The notes: generated by a model not told the origin, from the sequence alone. A stretch of 64,000 bases of DNA from Variovorax brevis (GCF_030317105.1 NZ_JASZYG010000001.1:1-64000), one strand, 5' to 3'; positions 8,268 through 17,864 are shown, counted from the stretch's first letter. Made by a program: numbers and translations.

Positions 8268-9545
8268 AGGCAATTTTATAAATACAGACACGTATTTATT
8301 TGATAAATGTGAGCGCATATGGCATCTTTATGCACCCCTTCGAGGAGGTTTGCATATGCCAAGGAAGAGTCCGTTCGCTATCGAGTTGTCTGAGGACGAG
8401 TCGGTCGAGTTGAGTCGCCGTGCGAGCAGATATACGTTGCCGTATTTCGAGGTGGTTCGAGCCAAGATGATCTTGATGGCCGCCAACGGCCTGGATAACG
8501 ATGAGATTGCCGCGCGGCTGGACACCCGGCGCGAGGTGGTCAGTCAGTGGCGCCAGCGCTTTTTCAGGGAGCGATTGGCGGGCCTCGAAGAGAGAGCCCG
8601 CCCGGGACGCCCTCGGGTCTTTCCCCCCAGAGCTCACGGTTGAAATCAAGGCGCTCGCCTGCGAGTTGCCGGCGACCTTGGGCTTGCCGCTGTCACGCCT
8701 GAGTGTGGCCGACATAGCGCAACACGCGCAGCGCTCGGGCTTGGTCGCGCGTATCAGCGACAGCACGGTCTGGCGTTGGCTGCACGAGGATGCGATTCGC
8801 CCTTGGCAGCACCGATGCTGGATCTTTCCACGCGACCCGCACTTCCAAGTCAAGGCCGGACGCATCCTGGACTTGTACGAGCGACGCTGGCAAGGGCGGG
8901 CGCTGCGCCTGGACGAGTTCGTCATCTCCACCGACGAGAAGACCAGCATTCAAGCCCGGCTACGCAAGCATCCGAGCCTGCCGACCGCGCCCGGCGAGTC
9001 GATGCGCGTGGAGCACGAGTACGCGCGTGGTGGCGCGTGGGCGTACATGGCAGCGTTGGACGTGCATCGCGCCAAGGTGTTCGGCCGCTGTGAAGCGACC
9101 ACCGGCATCGCGCCTTTCGAGCGGCTCGTCGATCAGGTCATGAGCCAAGCGCCTTACAACACCGCGCGGCGCGTTTTCTGGGTCATGGACAACGGTTCCT
9201 CACATCGTGGCGATGCGTCCGTGCAGCGCCTGACGCATGCCCACCCCCGACTGGTTCCGGTGCATGGCCCCGTACACGCCAGTTGGCTCAACCAGATCGA
9301 GATCTACTTCTCCATCGTGCAGCGCAAGGTGCTCACCCCGAATGACTTCCCTTGCCTGCAGGCGGTCGCTCAGCGGCTGGCGGACTTCGAGCGCTACTTC
9401 GAGAGCATTGCGCGCCCCTTCGAGTGGAAATTCACTCGAGCCGATCTCAATGCCCTGATCGCTCGAATGCGAGATCGGTGGGCGCAGAGCCAACCACTGA
9501 AGTTGGCCGCTTGACGAATACGTGTGTGAATTTATGGAACGGGGT
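8268..9545 (+). mobile_element. IS630-family insertion sequence inside a substrate-binding protein gene
   Basis: Imperfect inverted ends are visible: left AGGCAATTTTATAAATAC.GACACGTATT and right, read inward, ACCCCGTTCCATAAATTCAC.CACGTATT. The host gene reads PIERPTK on one side and PTKFRLIV on the other. The two flanks share ACTTAGT (8261-8267 and 9546-9552). IS630 elements normally duplicate only TA, so either the outermost few bases are not part of the element or the apparent duplication is partly chance. Length is about 1.28 kb. Confidence 0.75.
8356..9514 (+). pseudogene. IS630-family transposase, reading frame broken at a C6 run
   Basis: The N-terminal part starts at ATG 8356 (MPRKSPFAIELSEDE) behind GGAGG and carries a helix-turn-helix ending GLEERARPGRPRVFPP. 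It then runs into a stop at 8641-8643. The C-terminal part continues in the next frame from PELTVEIKALACELP, with a DDE domain: STDEKTSIQ, VMDNGSSHR and SWLNQIEIYFS. The switch occurs at TTTCCCCCCAG (about 8621-8631); removing one C would give one continuous protein of about 385 aa. This is either a single-base insertion in a homopolymer or a programmed +1 shift, which some IS families use. Confidence 0.75.
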
Positions 9546-10290
9546 ACTTAGTCGGCCGTTCGATCGGTAAATCACCGGCATGTGCTCCCTTGAGAATCTT
9601 GTCAATTTGTGCAATCGAGCGCCGACCCAGGTCATCGAGATCGGCCCCGTACGTCAGGAGAAAGCCCGCCTGTGCCATCAGCGGGAACTCGCTAATCGAC
9701 GGCAGCCCATCTGCCGCGGCGAGCGCTGCGAGCCGCGAGCGGTGGCTCACGGCGAGGTTGGTAGCGATCACGGCGAGGGCCTTGGCATGGCCCCGGCGCG
9801 CGAGGCTGAAGACCGCGTCGAAGTCGTCCGGCCCTCGGGCTTCGAGGTATTGGAGCTGAAGCCCTAGCCTCTGGGCGGCTGCTTCCATACCCTCCTTGAA
9901 CTTTTTGTCCGCGTTGTCCGGGTAGAACTCCGTGAACACCGCCACGCGGCGCGTATTGGGGAACTGCCTCCTTCAATATTTCGAGCCGCTTCAAATCAAG
10001 TTCAGGAAAGGTGACGGTCATTCCAGTGATGTTGCCTCCGGGGTGCGCGAGGCTTTCGGCCCAGCCGTCCCGGACCGGGTCGCTGCCGGAAATCGTCACG
10101 ATAGGAATGGAGCTGGTCGCCTTGCTCGCAGCCTCACGCGGCCCCGGGCCTCCGGCAAGAATGACGTCGACCTTTAGCTGCACGAGCTCGGCGGCCTGCG
10201 CCGCAAGCCGATCAGGCTGACTGTCCGCGTAGCGCCGCTCAACGTGGATGTTCCTTCCTTCGACATATCCGAGTTCACGCAAGCCTTGCA
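9546..10290 (-). pseudogene. N-terminal/central piece of the interrupted ABC_sub_bind protein
   Basis: Reads LQGLRELGYVEGRNIHVERR, then LAAQAAELVQLKVDVILAGG and GGNITGMTVTFPELDLKRLE on the minus strand, all typical of PF04392 substrate-binding proteins. A frameshift in a G4 run (9958-9961) moves the frame to NTRRVAVFTEFYPDN and onward to GDLPIERPTKY. The signal peptide and first part are missing: at about 10290 the sequence becomes IS3 OrfA. The gene is therefore truncated at the front, frameshifted in the middle and split near the end. Confidence 0.8.
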
Positions 10291-10546
10291 ACGGCGAGCT
10301 TCTTCTGCTCGTGCGAATACTTCGACTTGGTGCGCACATAGGACGCTGGCAAATCGAGACATCGCTCGTACTCCAGATGCCAGCTCTTGAGGGAGTTCTT
10401 TGTCGGATAGCCCAATTGACAAATGGTCGCCGCGGCGCGCTTGCCCAGCTTGATGAAGAGCTCGACTGCTCGGATGCGATCGTCGTATGACTACATGAAC
10501 TACCTCCAAAGGTAGTCCAAAATTTCTGCCGCACCTCCAGTGGCTC
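10289..10546 (-). mobile_element. IS3-family fragment: left end plus start of orfA
   Basis: The minus strand begins TGAGCCACTGGAGGTGCGGC, a typical IS3-type terminus starting with TGA, and then encodes YDDRIRAVELFIKLGKRAA, QLGYPTKNSLKSWH and KYSHEQKKLAV, the N-terminal part of OrfA. The sequence stops abruptly at the junction with the substrate-binding protein fragment. The remaining OrfA and all of OrfB are absent, so the fragment is inactive. Confidence 0.7.
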
Positions 10547-10897
10547 AGTTTTCGGTCGGCGCCAACACTTCACATAGGTCTCGTCGACGCGCCAGGATCG
10601 ACCGGCCGCGCGTGCGAATCGATTCCAGCGCTTCTCGAACTCCGGCACGAATCGTTGCACCCAGCGCATGATCGTCGTGTGAGCCAGGTCCAGGCCGCGC
10701 TCGGCCATCATCTCCACCAGGTCACGCAAGCTCAATTTGAAGCGCAGGTACCAGCGAACGCACAGCACGATGATTTCGCGCTCGAAGTGCCGACCTCTTT
10801 GAACAGTTCGTCCATGCTCTGCAGCCTCTGGGCCATCGATCTGCCTTCAGTTCAAAAGTCCGGTAGCCTACCGCAAGCCAAACTTTGCACCAGAGCC
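10547..10897 (-). mobile_element. IS6-family (IS26-like) fragment: end plus N-terminal transposase
   Basis: The outer end GGCTCTGGTGCAAAGTT (minus strand, 10881-10897) matches the usual start of IS6-family ends (GGNNCTGNTGCAAA). The encoded piece reads HFEREIIVLCVRWYLRFKL, GLDLAHTTIMRWVQRF and SWRVDETYVK, including the first catalytic Asp. After DETYVK the frame enters the IS3 fragment, which appears to have inserted here; a frameshift also separates the first residues from the rest. Confidence 0.75.
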
Positions 10898-10904
10898 ATA
10901 CGTC

Positions 10905-12929
10905 TTACCTTTTTGGAAACTCGATCAGTTCCTGCCGGTCGTATTGCTCGATCCCTCCGTTCGCAAGGCGAACCTTGGTCTCGTGGGCAATGTCGGCGTC
11001 CACGCCCGGGGCTATCCAGATGTCGCGCTCCAGCGCAGCGCCCCGCTGCATGTTGAAGCCACGCGCTTCGATCTTGTAGGTATCGAACTGACCGGCGGGA
11101 ACGGTCACGGTCTCTTTTCCCACTACCTTCAGCTGGTACTTGAAGGTGTAGGAGCGGCCGCCTTCGCGTGACTGGCGAAACATGGTCGTCCACCTCTTTC
11201 CGACATACAGCTCGGCCGGATAGAACTGGCGGGGACTTTCCATCGCTCCTCGCAGGTTCTTCACCACGTTGCCCATGCCGTCGGACACAAAGGCGCCGCC
11301 GTTGTACGTGACCTCGTCCTTCTGCGGATCGATCGCTGTCACTCGCATCTCAAGAGGTGTTGCCACGCTGTTGAAGCGATTGATGACCTGGTACTTGAAC
11401 ACATCGCCGACCTGGAAGTGCCGGATGTATTCGTACGAGCCGTGGTACATGGGCGTGGCGGGGACCGTGAGATCCTGCGATGCATAGGCATCGACGGCAG
11501 CGGTGACCACTGCCGCGGATGCGACTGGCGCTGCAGTCTTTGGCGCTACAGTTTTGTGCGCTGAAATCGGGGGCGCGATTGCCTTGGGGGTAGGAGTGAC
11601 AGGCGGCGCCGCCGCCACAACGATCTCGCTTGATGATGAAAGATCAATCGGGGTTTGTTTCGTTGACGGCTCGGGACTGACAGCCAACGCAGCTGCAGCT
11701 GCCTGGGGCGACGCTATCGGGGCCGGGGACGTCGGCGCTGTCACGTCCGCAAGAACAGCGGGGGCCAGCGTTGGTGGTAGCGGCGCTGCCATCGGTGATG
11801 GCACAGCAATGGAGGCAGGAAATTGTTGCGAAGTCGTCGTTGTTTGCGTCTGCTCCTGCGCGTCGCCGGCGCGCAAGACGGACATCGCCCCGGGTGCCGA
11901 GGCCAACACCATCGTTTGTGCGGACGGGGCGGTGCTGGCCAACTCAGGCACATGCAACTGAGCAAGGCGGGGTCGTGGCGCCTGTTCGCGCAGCATGGTA
12001 TTTAGTCGAGACAGCGCCAGTTCGCTCACGTTGCCACTCGGATACGCTCGCAGGAACGCCGCCAAAGCATCGACGCTATTGGCACTCTTCGCGGTGTGCC
12101 AGGCGGCGATCTCTCGGTCGAGCAATTCCTCCAGTTGAGCGTTCGACAACTCCGCGCGACGCGGCTGCGGGAAGATGTAGATGTCCTCTTCAAGCGACGT
12201 GCTCTCCCATGGGATCTGGCGGCCGCGCGAAGCCAACCGCACGCCCAGTCGCACCCGTTTGAACGCGTCCTCTACACGCGTCCCCTTGACTGACAACTCG
12301 CTCAGAAGGTACTGCGTGTAAAGGCCATTGCGGCCACTTCCGTCGCTGGCTACGCGCCCAGGGCCGGTGGCATAGGCGAGCAGGCTACCGGCTGGCGCGT
12401 CGTACTGGCTCAGGCCCTTGGCCACAGGACGATAGGCTGAGCCGAAGGGATCGTTTCGGCATGCGTCAAGGATCATGAGGAAATTGCGATCCCGCGTGCG
12501 TGCCATCTCAGTCGTGAGTTCAGACAGGTCGACCGCCATGTCGGCCACGTCGTCGCCCGATTGAACGTTTGCATCGACTGGAATGAGGAAGTTGCGCCAC
12601 GACTGCTGAGCGCCGTGGCCGGCGTAGTAAAACACTGCGAACTTGGTGCGCTTGTTCTTGATCGTCTCTCCAAAATCCTGCAGTAGTTCCAGAAGCTGGG
12701 TGCGGGTGGTGTTGATCCCAAGCTCTACCTGGAAGCCTGCCTGCTTTAGTAGCTCGGCGACGTCCCGTGCGTCGTTCTTCGGGTTGTCCAATTCCGCCGT
12801 CCGATAGGAGGAGTTGCCAATCACCAGCGCCACGCGTTCGGCGCCGGCAGCGGATGCATCCTGCGGGGAAAGTGTGCCGACGGCAAGCATGCCGCCGGTC
12901 AACCACAGTCCAATGACCAGGCGCTTCAT
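10905..12929 (-). CDS. Exported caspase-like (peptidase C14) protein
   Basis: 674 aa from the ATG at 12929, chosen because it starts a clear signal peptide (MKRLVIGLWLTGGML...ASA) and lies 7 bp after the stop of the upstream gene; an upstream in-frame start at 12986 would overlap that gene. The caspase domain shows RVALVIGNSSY, the catalytic His in FYYAGHGAQ (about residue 104) and Cys in LMILDACRND (about 156), and a substrate loop region with LLAYATGPG. A long Ala/Pro/Thr-rich linker (about 350-480) leads to a C-terminal beta-rich domain (KYQVINRFNS... VPAGQFDTYKIEARG). It probably acts in the periplasm. Probably co-transcribed with the large secreted protein gene upstream. It ends 8 bp from an IS6-type terminus. 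Confidence 0.8.
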   Translation of the reverse strand: MKRLVIGLWLTGGMLAVGTLSPQDASAAGAERVALVIGNSSYRTAELDNPKNDARDVAELLKQAGFQVELGINTTRTQLLELLQDFGETIKNKRTKFAVFYYAGHGAQQSWRNFLIPVDANVQSGDDVADMAVDLSELTTEMARTRDRNFLMILDACRNDPFGSAYRPVAKGLSQYDAPAGSLLAYATGPGRVASDGSGRNGLYTQYLLSELSVKGTRVEDAFKRVRLGVRLASRGRQIPWESTSLEEDIYIFPQPRRAELSNAQLEELLDREIAAWHTAKSANSVDALAAFLRAYPSGNVSELALSRLNTMLREQAPRPRLAQLHVPELASTAPSAQTMVLASAPGAMSVLRAGDAQEQTQTTTTSQQFPASIAVPSPMAAPLPPTLAPAVLADVTAPTSPAPIASPQAAAAALAVSPEPSTKQTPIDLSSSSEIVVAAAPPVTPTPKAIAPPISAHKTVAPKTAAPVASAAVVTAAVDAYASQDLTVPATPMYHGSYEYIRHFQVGDVFKYQVINRFNSVATPLEMRVTAIDPQKDEVTYNGGAFVSDGMGNVVKNLRGAMESPRQFYPAELYVGKRWTTMFRQSREGGRSYTFKYQLKVVGKETVTVPAGQFDTYKIEARGFNMQRGAALERDIWIAPGVDADIAHETKVRLANGGIEQYDRQELIEFPKR

Positions 12930-12936
12930 GGCAAGC

Positions 12937-15420
12937 TCAATGCCAAGACTTGTAGCTATAGACGCCAAAGCCTGCCTGCGTCGCACCGATGCCGATCTGT
13001 CGGACGGTCGAGACAGCCAAATCCGGTACGGTCACTGCCCCGCTGTCTGTGCATGACGTGCCCACCGTGGCACTGGTCGGGCGCGTATCGGTGGCTACGT
13101 CCATATTGATGATGCTTTGCGGTGGATCCGAGCTCGGGTTCGACCCATATATGAACGCAGTGTCCACGGGGGCGGCGCCGACGGTGTTCAACCAGTTCAA
13201 GGTAAAACTGCAGCCGCCAGGGGAAGGTGCCGTCACCAACGCACTGGAGGGATCGAGGGAGTTTCGCTCTACCCTGCCCCAGTAGTCGGGAGGCATTGTG
13301 GGCGCGGCGATTCGGATTGCCTCCACCGTGAGGGGCGCATTGGCAGTGTTAGAACCGTACAAGGTGATCGTGTATCTGGCAAAGGCCTGCATCTTCGAAA
13401 AGTCCATCTGCGGCGTATCGGCGTTGGTGGGATCTGACCCGTTCCAAACGCCAGGAGGCACTGAACTCAAGGCGAAAGTTGGGGCATAGTTGGAATTGAC
13501 AACGGGCACAGGACGGCGACCGTCAAAAATGCTGCTTTTCAGGGAAGGTGTGAGGTACCGCGCGCCTGCGGTCGTGGATGTGGAGAACCATAAACCGCCG
13601 GGTGGTAGGCCCGGGCCGCGAACGTTCGCCATCTTCAGAGCATCATCATTTAGTGGGAGCGCCCAGGTGCGAGTGTTAACGTTAAACACCAACGGTGAAA
13701 TTTTGATTTCCAGCATGGTTGACAACTTTTTGCCCGGCTTGGAAGTAAACGCCGGATCCATCTGCTGCTCAAAAACGTAGGCCGGCCGTATCGAGATGTC
13801 GAAGCGCCTCTGATTGCCACCCAGAACCCAGTTGCCGGCTTTGGATCTGATGTTGGTGCGCAAGAAGGTCATGATTGCCGTGTACTGAATGGGCGTGGCT
13901 CGGCCGCCGGCGAGCTTGCCTGTACGGGGCTGTGTCACTGTGAATTGGACCACGGTGCTTTCGGGTTCAATTACAAAGCCCAACTCGTCGTCCTGCGGGA
14001 TATGTGCGAGGACAACCGGATTGCTCAAGGTGCTTCCCTGCACCGCAGAAAGATCCGATTCGCTGTACAGCGTTCGGTAGGCCTCAGGCAAGTCCTTGCC
14101 GTTGTCCCGGAATGTCTTTGCCACCAAGCGCGTGCCATCAGCATCGACACAGTCCGCATCGGCGCCACGCGCTGCGGAAGGCAACGCAAAGCAGCGATTC
14201 ATCTCAGTCATCCACGCATCAATCTTTGCGAACGTCAGCGAGTCGCTGCCGCGCTCACCATCTGGGACGGCGACTTCAGCGGTCGACAGCGGGGCAGCCC
14301 TCGTTATGAAGGTAGGTGCTATGGCGCCTCCCCCAGAGGGGTCGCCGCTCGCCCGGGTGGCTGGAAGCGGAATCAGCTTAGCGCGAAGCTGCGTCTCGCC
14401 AGTCTGTGGGGCACGCGTGTGGCTGACAGATTCGATCACCGCGTCCACGCCCGTCCCATCATATTCGTAAACCGACTTCACCGGATCGAACTTACTAGTG
14501 TCGGCGATGCCGGCCTTGCCGAGCGCATCCGCTATCGACGTGACGAGATCGGACTTGGCCTGGGCAAGCTTGATGGGGTCGATGCTCGATCCGTTGAAGG
14601 GCAGATCAGTGCGACCGCCAATTACGTCCGAGATGATCTTGTCGGTCATTGGGTTGATGTTGACCCAAATCGCCTTGCCGCTCTCGGCACCTTGCTCGGT
14701 CGCACTCGACAGCACATAGCCGCCAGCGTCCTTGGTTCGCAGGACCAACGGCGGCACAAAGACGGTGGTGTTGTACTTGAGCAGGAACCTGCCGGTGCTG
14801 TCGGTTTTTCCGCTAACAGAGTGGCCCTTTGAATCGGTCATCGACACCGTCACGTTGCCCAGCGGCGAGCCGTCGCCCGCCGCACCCGCTGCGCCGCCGT
14901 CGCCACTCGAATCACCGCCCGCGGCTTGCGGATACGTGGCAGCGAATTGTTCGAGTTCGATCGGGCCCGGGGCGGCGATCAGGTTCGTCGTCGTGCCGGC
15001 TATGCCAGTCGTCGCAGAGACAGTCGGCACGGAGGCATCCTCGCTCGGGGCTGACAATCCGGGCCCGACGGCCGCTGCGGTGAGGTCCGCAGGGATGCCG
15101 CCGCCGCCGCCACCACACGCAGCGATGGAGGCCGAGGCGAAGAGCGCAGCGACCTGAGCCAGCCTTTGGGCTTTTGTGCGGGGGCAAGACTTTGCCACAT
15201 TGTCGGCTGTGACGATCGTTGCATCATCTGTCCACCCCAGATTGATGCCAAAGTCCTGACGCTCGAACTGAGAATGTTCCTTTGTACTGTCGTTCTTCAT
15301 GGGGTAATTCCGCTTCGGAAGTTCTCCAAAATTTGACTTTGACAAGACCCCTGTGCGTTCATTGAGGGTTCCGAATTTCCATGGCCGAAAGCTTTCGGCG
15401 AGATCGATTTCGTTTGTCAT
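12937..15420 (-). CDS. Large exported protein with lipobox-like segment and carboxypeptidase-regulatory-like repeat
   Basis: 827 aa. The start at 15420 is supported by AAGGAG 8 nt upstream. Unusually, the signal-like stretch (TKAQRLAQVAALFASASIAA followed by CGGGGGG) lies only at about residue 82-101, preceded by a hydrophilic leader; a GTG at 15198 would give a conventional 28-residue lipoprotein signal but lacks a good ribosome-binding site. Residues about 190-240 (VTMTDSKGHSVSG..D.TGRFLLKY pattern) look like a carboxypeptidase-regulatory beta-sandwich. The remaining 550 residues are not recognised. The gene ends 7 bp before the exported caspase, so the two are likely one operon; a substrate, regulator or surface partner of the caspase is conceivable but unproven. 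Confidence 0.6.
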   Translation of the reverse strand: MTNEIDLAESFRPWKFGTLNERTGVLSKSNFGELPKRNYPMKNDSTKEHSQFERQDFGINLGWTDDATIVTADNVAKSCPRTKAQRLAQVAALFASASIAACGGGGGGIPADLTAAAVGPGLSAPSEDASVPTVSATTGIAGTTTNLIAAPGPIELEQFAATYPQAAGGDSSGDGGAAGAAGDGSPLGNVTVSMTDSKGHSVSGKTDSTGRFLLKYNTTVFVPPLVLRTKDAGGYVLSSATEQGAESGKAIWVNINPMTDKIISDVIGGRTDLPFNGSSIDPIKLAQAKSDLVTSIADALGKAGIADTSKFDPVKSVYEYDGTGVDAVIESVSHTRAPQTGETQLRAKLIPLPATRASGDPSGGGAIAPTFITRAAPLSTAEVAVPDGERGSDSLTFAKIDAWMTEMNRCFALPSAARGADADCVDADGTRLVAKTFRDNGKDLPEAYRTLYSESDLSAVQGSTLSNPVVLAHIPQDDELGFVIEPESTVVQFTVTQPRTGKLAGGRATPIQYTAIMTFLRTNIRSKAGNWVLGGNQRRFDISIRPAYVFEQQMDPAFTSKPGKKLSTMLEIKISPLVFNVNTRTWALPLNDDALKMANVRGPGLPPGGLWFSTSTTAGARYLTPSLKSSIFDGRRPVPVVNSNYAPTFALSSVPPGVWNGSDPTNADTPQMDFSKMQAFARYTITLYGSNTANAPLTVEAIRIAAPTMPPDYWGRVERNSLDPSSALVTAPSPGGCSFTLNWLNTVGAAPVDTAFIYGSNPSSDPPQSIINMDVATDTRPTSATVGTSCTDSGAVTVPDLAVSTVRQIGIGATQAGFGVYSYKSWH

Positions 15421-15441
15421 ACTGAGCTCCTTTGGTGGGCG

Positions 15442-15489
15442 TCAATGGAGAATCGAGAAAGCGAAGGCGATGATCCTCGAGGTCTTCAT
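15442..15489 (-). CDS. Possible 15-aa leader ORF upstream of the large exported protein
   Basis: The minus strand has AAAGGAGTTAGAC followed by an ATG at 15489 and the peptide MKTSRIIAFAFSILH, ending at TGA 15442-15444, 21 bp before the next ATG. The Shine-Dalgarno is as strong as that of the big gene. The peptide looks like the beginning of a signal sequence. It may be a translational leader, or the start of a gene that was cut short. Confidence 0.35.
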   Translation of the reverse strand: MKTSRIIAFAFSILH

Positions 15490-15579
15490 GTCTAACTCCT
15501 TTCCATGGCTTTGGGATGTTGTGACCGGTCTTGAGGCTCTGTTCACCCAGTCAAGCCGAAGAGCTACTCAGGGGGTCAA

Positions 15580-15848
15580 TCACTGCACCTACCGGTGTGA
15601 TTTGCAGTGATGTGCAGCGCAGGTTAAGTTCGAGGCGTGGCCAAGGCCAGCGCGATGCGATGGGCTCGGTACATCACTTCGCCAAGGCGAAAATCGGCGT
15701 TTCGTCCGGCGCGGATAGAGCGAACCAAGTTTCGAACGCTTGTCGGCCGCAGGCCGCGCTGGTGCCTCGAATTGCCGCTTTCGTCGCATTCAATGCGCGA
15801 TTAGGATGGGTCGGCTTGATCATTCGGGGTTGACACCCTTGTGATGCG
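15580..15848 (+). promoter_or_regulatory. Leader region of LytS-type locus 1, duplicated at locus 2
   Basis: This untranslated stretch shares many blocks with 20810-21051 in front of the second locus: GCAGCGCAGGTTA / GCAACGCAGGTTA, GGCCAGCGC.ATGCGATG, CGAA.GCTTGTCGGCCG.., AATTGCCGCTTTC.TCG and GTGATGCGATGC at the start codon. Conservation between two diverged copies suggests the promoter or 5' leader was duplicated with the genes and is under selection. No -10/-35 pair could be assigned. Confidence 0.5.
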
Positions 15849-17864
15849 ATGCAGCGGCTTAGATTGTTGCCAACTTCCCCCAGCTACTGGCGCCGCGTGC
15901 GTGGCGATCTGAGCGTGGGCGCCCTAGGGGTCGGTGCGGGACTGGCCGTGCTAATTTCAATGAAGGTGCTGTTCCAGCCACACCTCTTCGAACTGTGGGG
16001 TCTAGCGAATGTTGCACTTGCCTGGGGTCTCTTTTTTGCTGAGTCCGCGGCGATCGGCAGCGCATTGATCGTCGGGGTCGCAATGGTCGACCATGCTTCG
16101 CTTGGGCACCCGGCGCTTCGCATCGCCGGGCTGGCTGTCGCCCTCGTGTTGCCCGCTCAGGTGCTAGAGTGGGTGTTTGCATGGGGCTTTTCGGGAAATT
16201 GGGTCCCGGCGTCGCTGATGTCCGTGATTGGCGAAGGCATGAAGTTCAGCTTGCTTGGCGCACTCCTACTCGGTGCGCGCACGATGCACCGGCGCATGCA
16301 GCGGGTGAGCGCCGACGCCATGGCGGCCCAAGCGGCGGGGGTCGAACTTGAGCGTCAGGCTGAGCAGGCCCAACTGCAACTACTGCAAGCGCAGATCGAG
16401 CCCCATTTCTTGTTCAACACCTTGGCCAATGTGCGGCGGCTTTATCGCAAGCAGCCTGCAGCTGGCGCTGAAGCAATTGCCGATCTCTTGGTCTACCTGC
16501 GCGCAGCGTTGCCACAACTGCGTCGCCCGGTTTCAACGCTGGGCGAGGAGTTCGAACTTGTGCGGTCGTATCTGAAGCTCTTTAAGATGCGGATGGGACC
16601 GCGGCTGCAATATGCGCTGGATCTGCCGCCGCCACTTCGTAACGTTGCCTTCCCGACGACGGCACTTGTGACGCTGGTCGAAAACGCGGTCAAGCATGGA
16701 CTCTCGCCGGCCGACTCGGGCGGGATGATCCATGTCGGTGCGACCCGTAATGAGCAGCAGCTCGAGGTGACGGTCATTGACGACGGGGTTGGTTTTTGCA
16801 CCGGAACCAGCGGCAGTGGGCTTGGCCTCGTTAATATCCGCCGCCAATTGCAGGCGCGTTTTGGGGATTCCGCGCAACTCACGCTGGAGCAAGCTGATGG
16901 CTGCGGCGTGTGCGCTCGCATCATCATTCCAAGGAATTCGCGCGCTCACATGATGGTGTTTGGGATGAACAAGACAAACAGCATGCGTGCCAGCACCTCG
17001 ATGGTCGAAATTCAGCGCTACAAGGCGGGAGTCTGGCTCGCCTGCACCTTGGCGCTGGTGCTCGGGTGCGGTTTCGCTTCGGCCATTCTGTCGTCGTTCA
17101 CTTGGCCTCACCCCCCGGCGGCGCACGCTCCGGCGGCGACTCGAATCGGCTCATTCTCCTCTTTGGAGAATTGGCTCAGGTACTTCTGGAGCGACATCGT
17201 TGTCGGTATGCTGGCCGTCGTGATTGCGAATCGGTGGCGTGCGCGCGATCGCGAAATTGAGAATCTCACAACGGCGCAGGAAATGAGCCGCGTTGCCCGC
17301 CAGCGCCTGGTACAGACTCGGCTATTGTCGATCCAGACCCGGATCGATCCGCAACTCGTCTTCGACATGCTCGCTACCGTGAAGCGGTTCTACGAGTGCG
17401 ATGCGGCGCGCGCTGAGCGTCTGCTCGACGACCTGACAGCCTTCCTGCGGGCTGCGCTTCGTCGACTTCGAAGTGAGCGCTCTTCGCTGGAAGTGGAATT
17501 CGACTTAATCGAAGCCTATGCACAGCTGCTGCGAATAGGGCTCGGTCGACAGATTTCGCTTCGGGTCGGCCTACCGGACGCTTTGAAAGATACAAATATT
17601 TCGCCGGCCCTGCTCTTGCCGCTAATAACGCACATTCTTGAAAGCAGCGGCCCTGAGGTAAGCATCGAATTGGCCGCTGTGAAACGCAGAGAAGACGCAA
17701 CCTGCGTGCGGGTGCTTTTTACCGCCCGCCTGAACCAGCAAGAACTCGAGAGCATGCGCGCTGCTCTAGTCGAGCTATATGGGAATCGGGCCGATATGCG
17801 CCTGCAATGCGGTGACGGACCACACTGCACGGTGGAGTTGGAGGTGCCTTATGAGCACGGATGA
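15849..17864 (+). CDS. LytS-type histidine kinase fused to a pseudokinase
   Basis: 671 aa. Residues 20-150 carry four or so hydrophobic segments, then a coiled linker and the His-kinase signature IEPHFLFNTLANVRRLYR with the phospho-accepting His near residue 186. The ATPase domain has LVENAVKHGL (N box) and DDGVGF..GTSGSGLGLVNI (G boxes). From about residue 395 a second unit begins with new hydrophobic segments and the cognate block IDPQLVFDMLATVKRFYE, where the His is replaced by Gln (about 502), and the ATP-binding boxes are not preserved. It is therefore an active kinase fused to a dead one. The downstream paralogous locus has the two halves as separate genes. The response regulator gene overlaps the end by 14 bp. 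Confidence 0.8.
   Translation: MQRLRLLPTSPSYWRRVRGDLSVGALGVGAGLAVLISMKVLFQPHLFELWGLANVALAWGLFFAESAAIGSALIVGVAMVDHASLGHPALRIAGLAVALVLPAQVLEWVFAWGFSGNWVPASLMSVIGEGMKFSLLGALLLGARTMHRRMQRVSADAMAAQAAGVELERQAEQAQLQLLQAQIEPHFLFNTLANVRRLYRKQPAAGAEAIADLLVYLRAALPQLRRPVSTLGEEFELVRSYLKLFKMRMGPRLQYALDLPPPLRNVAFPTTALVTLVENAVKHGLSPADSGGMIHVGATRNEQQLEVTVIDDGVGFCTGTSGSGLGLVNIRRQLQARFGDSAQLTLEQADGCGVCARIIIPRNSRAHMMVFGMNKTNSMRASTSMVEIQRYKAGVWLACTLALVLGCGFASAILSSFTWPHPPAAHAPAATRIGSFSSLENWLRYFWSDIVVGMLAVVIANRWRARDREIENLTTAQEMSRVARQRLVQTRLLSIQTRIDPQLVFDMLATVKRFYECDAARAERLLDDLTAFLRAALRRLRSERSSLEVEFDLIEAYAQLLRIGLGRQISLRVGLPDALKDTNISPALLLPLITHILESSGPEVSIELAAVKRREDATCVRVLFTARLNQQELESMRAALVELYGNRADMRLQCGDGPHCTVELEVPYEHG

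Noticed and set aside
9692..10768. Single 358-aa minus-strand protein
   Set aside because: The frame is a chance fusion of an IS6 fragment, an out-of-frame IS3 OrfA and part of a substrate-binding protein.
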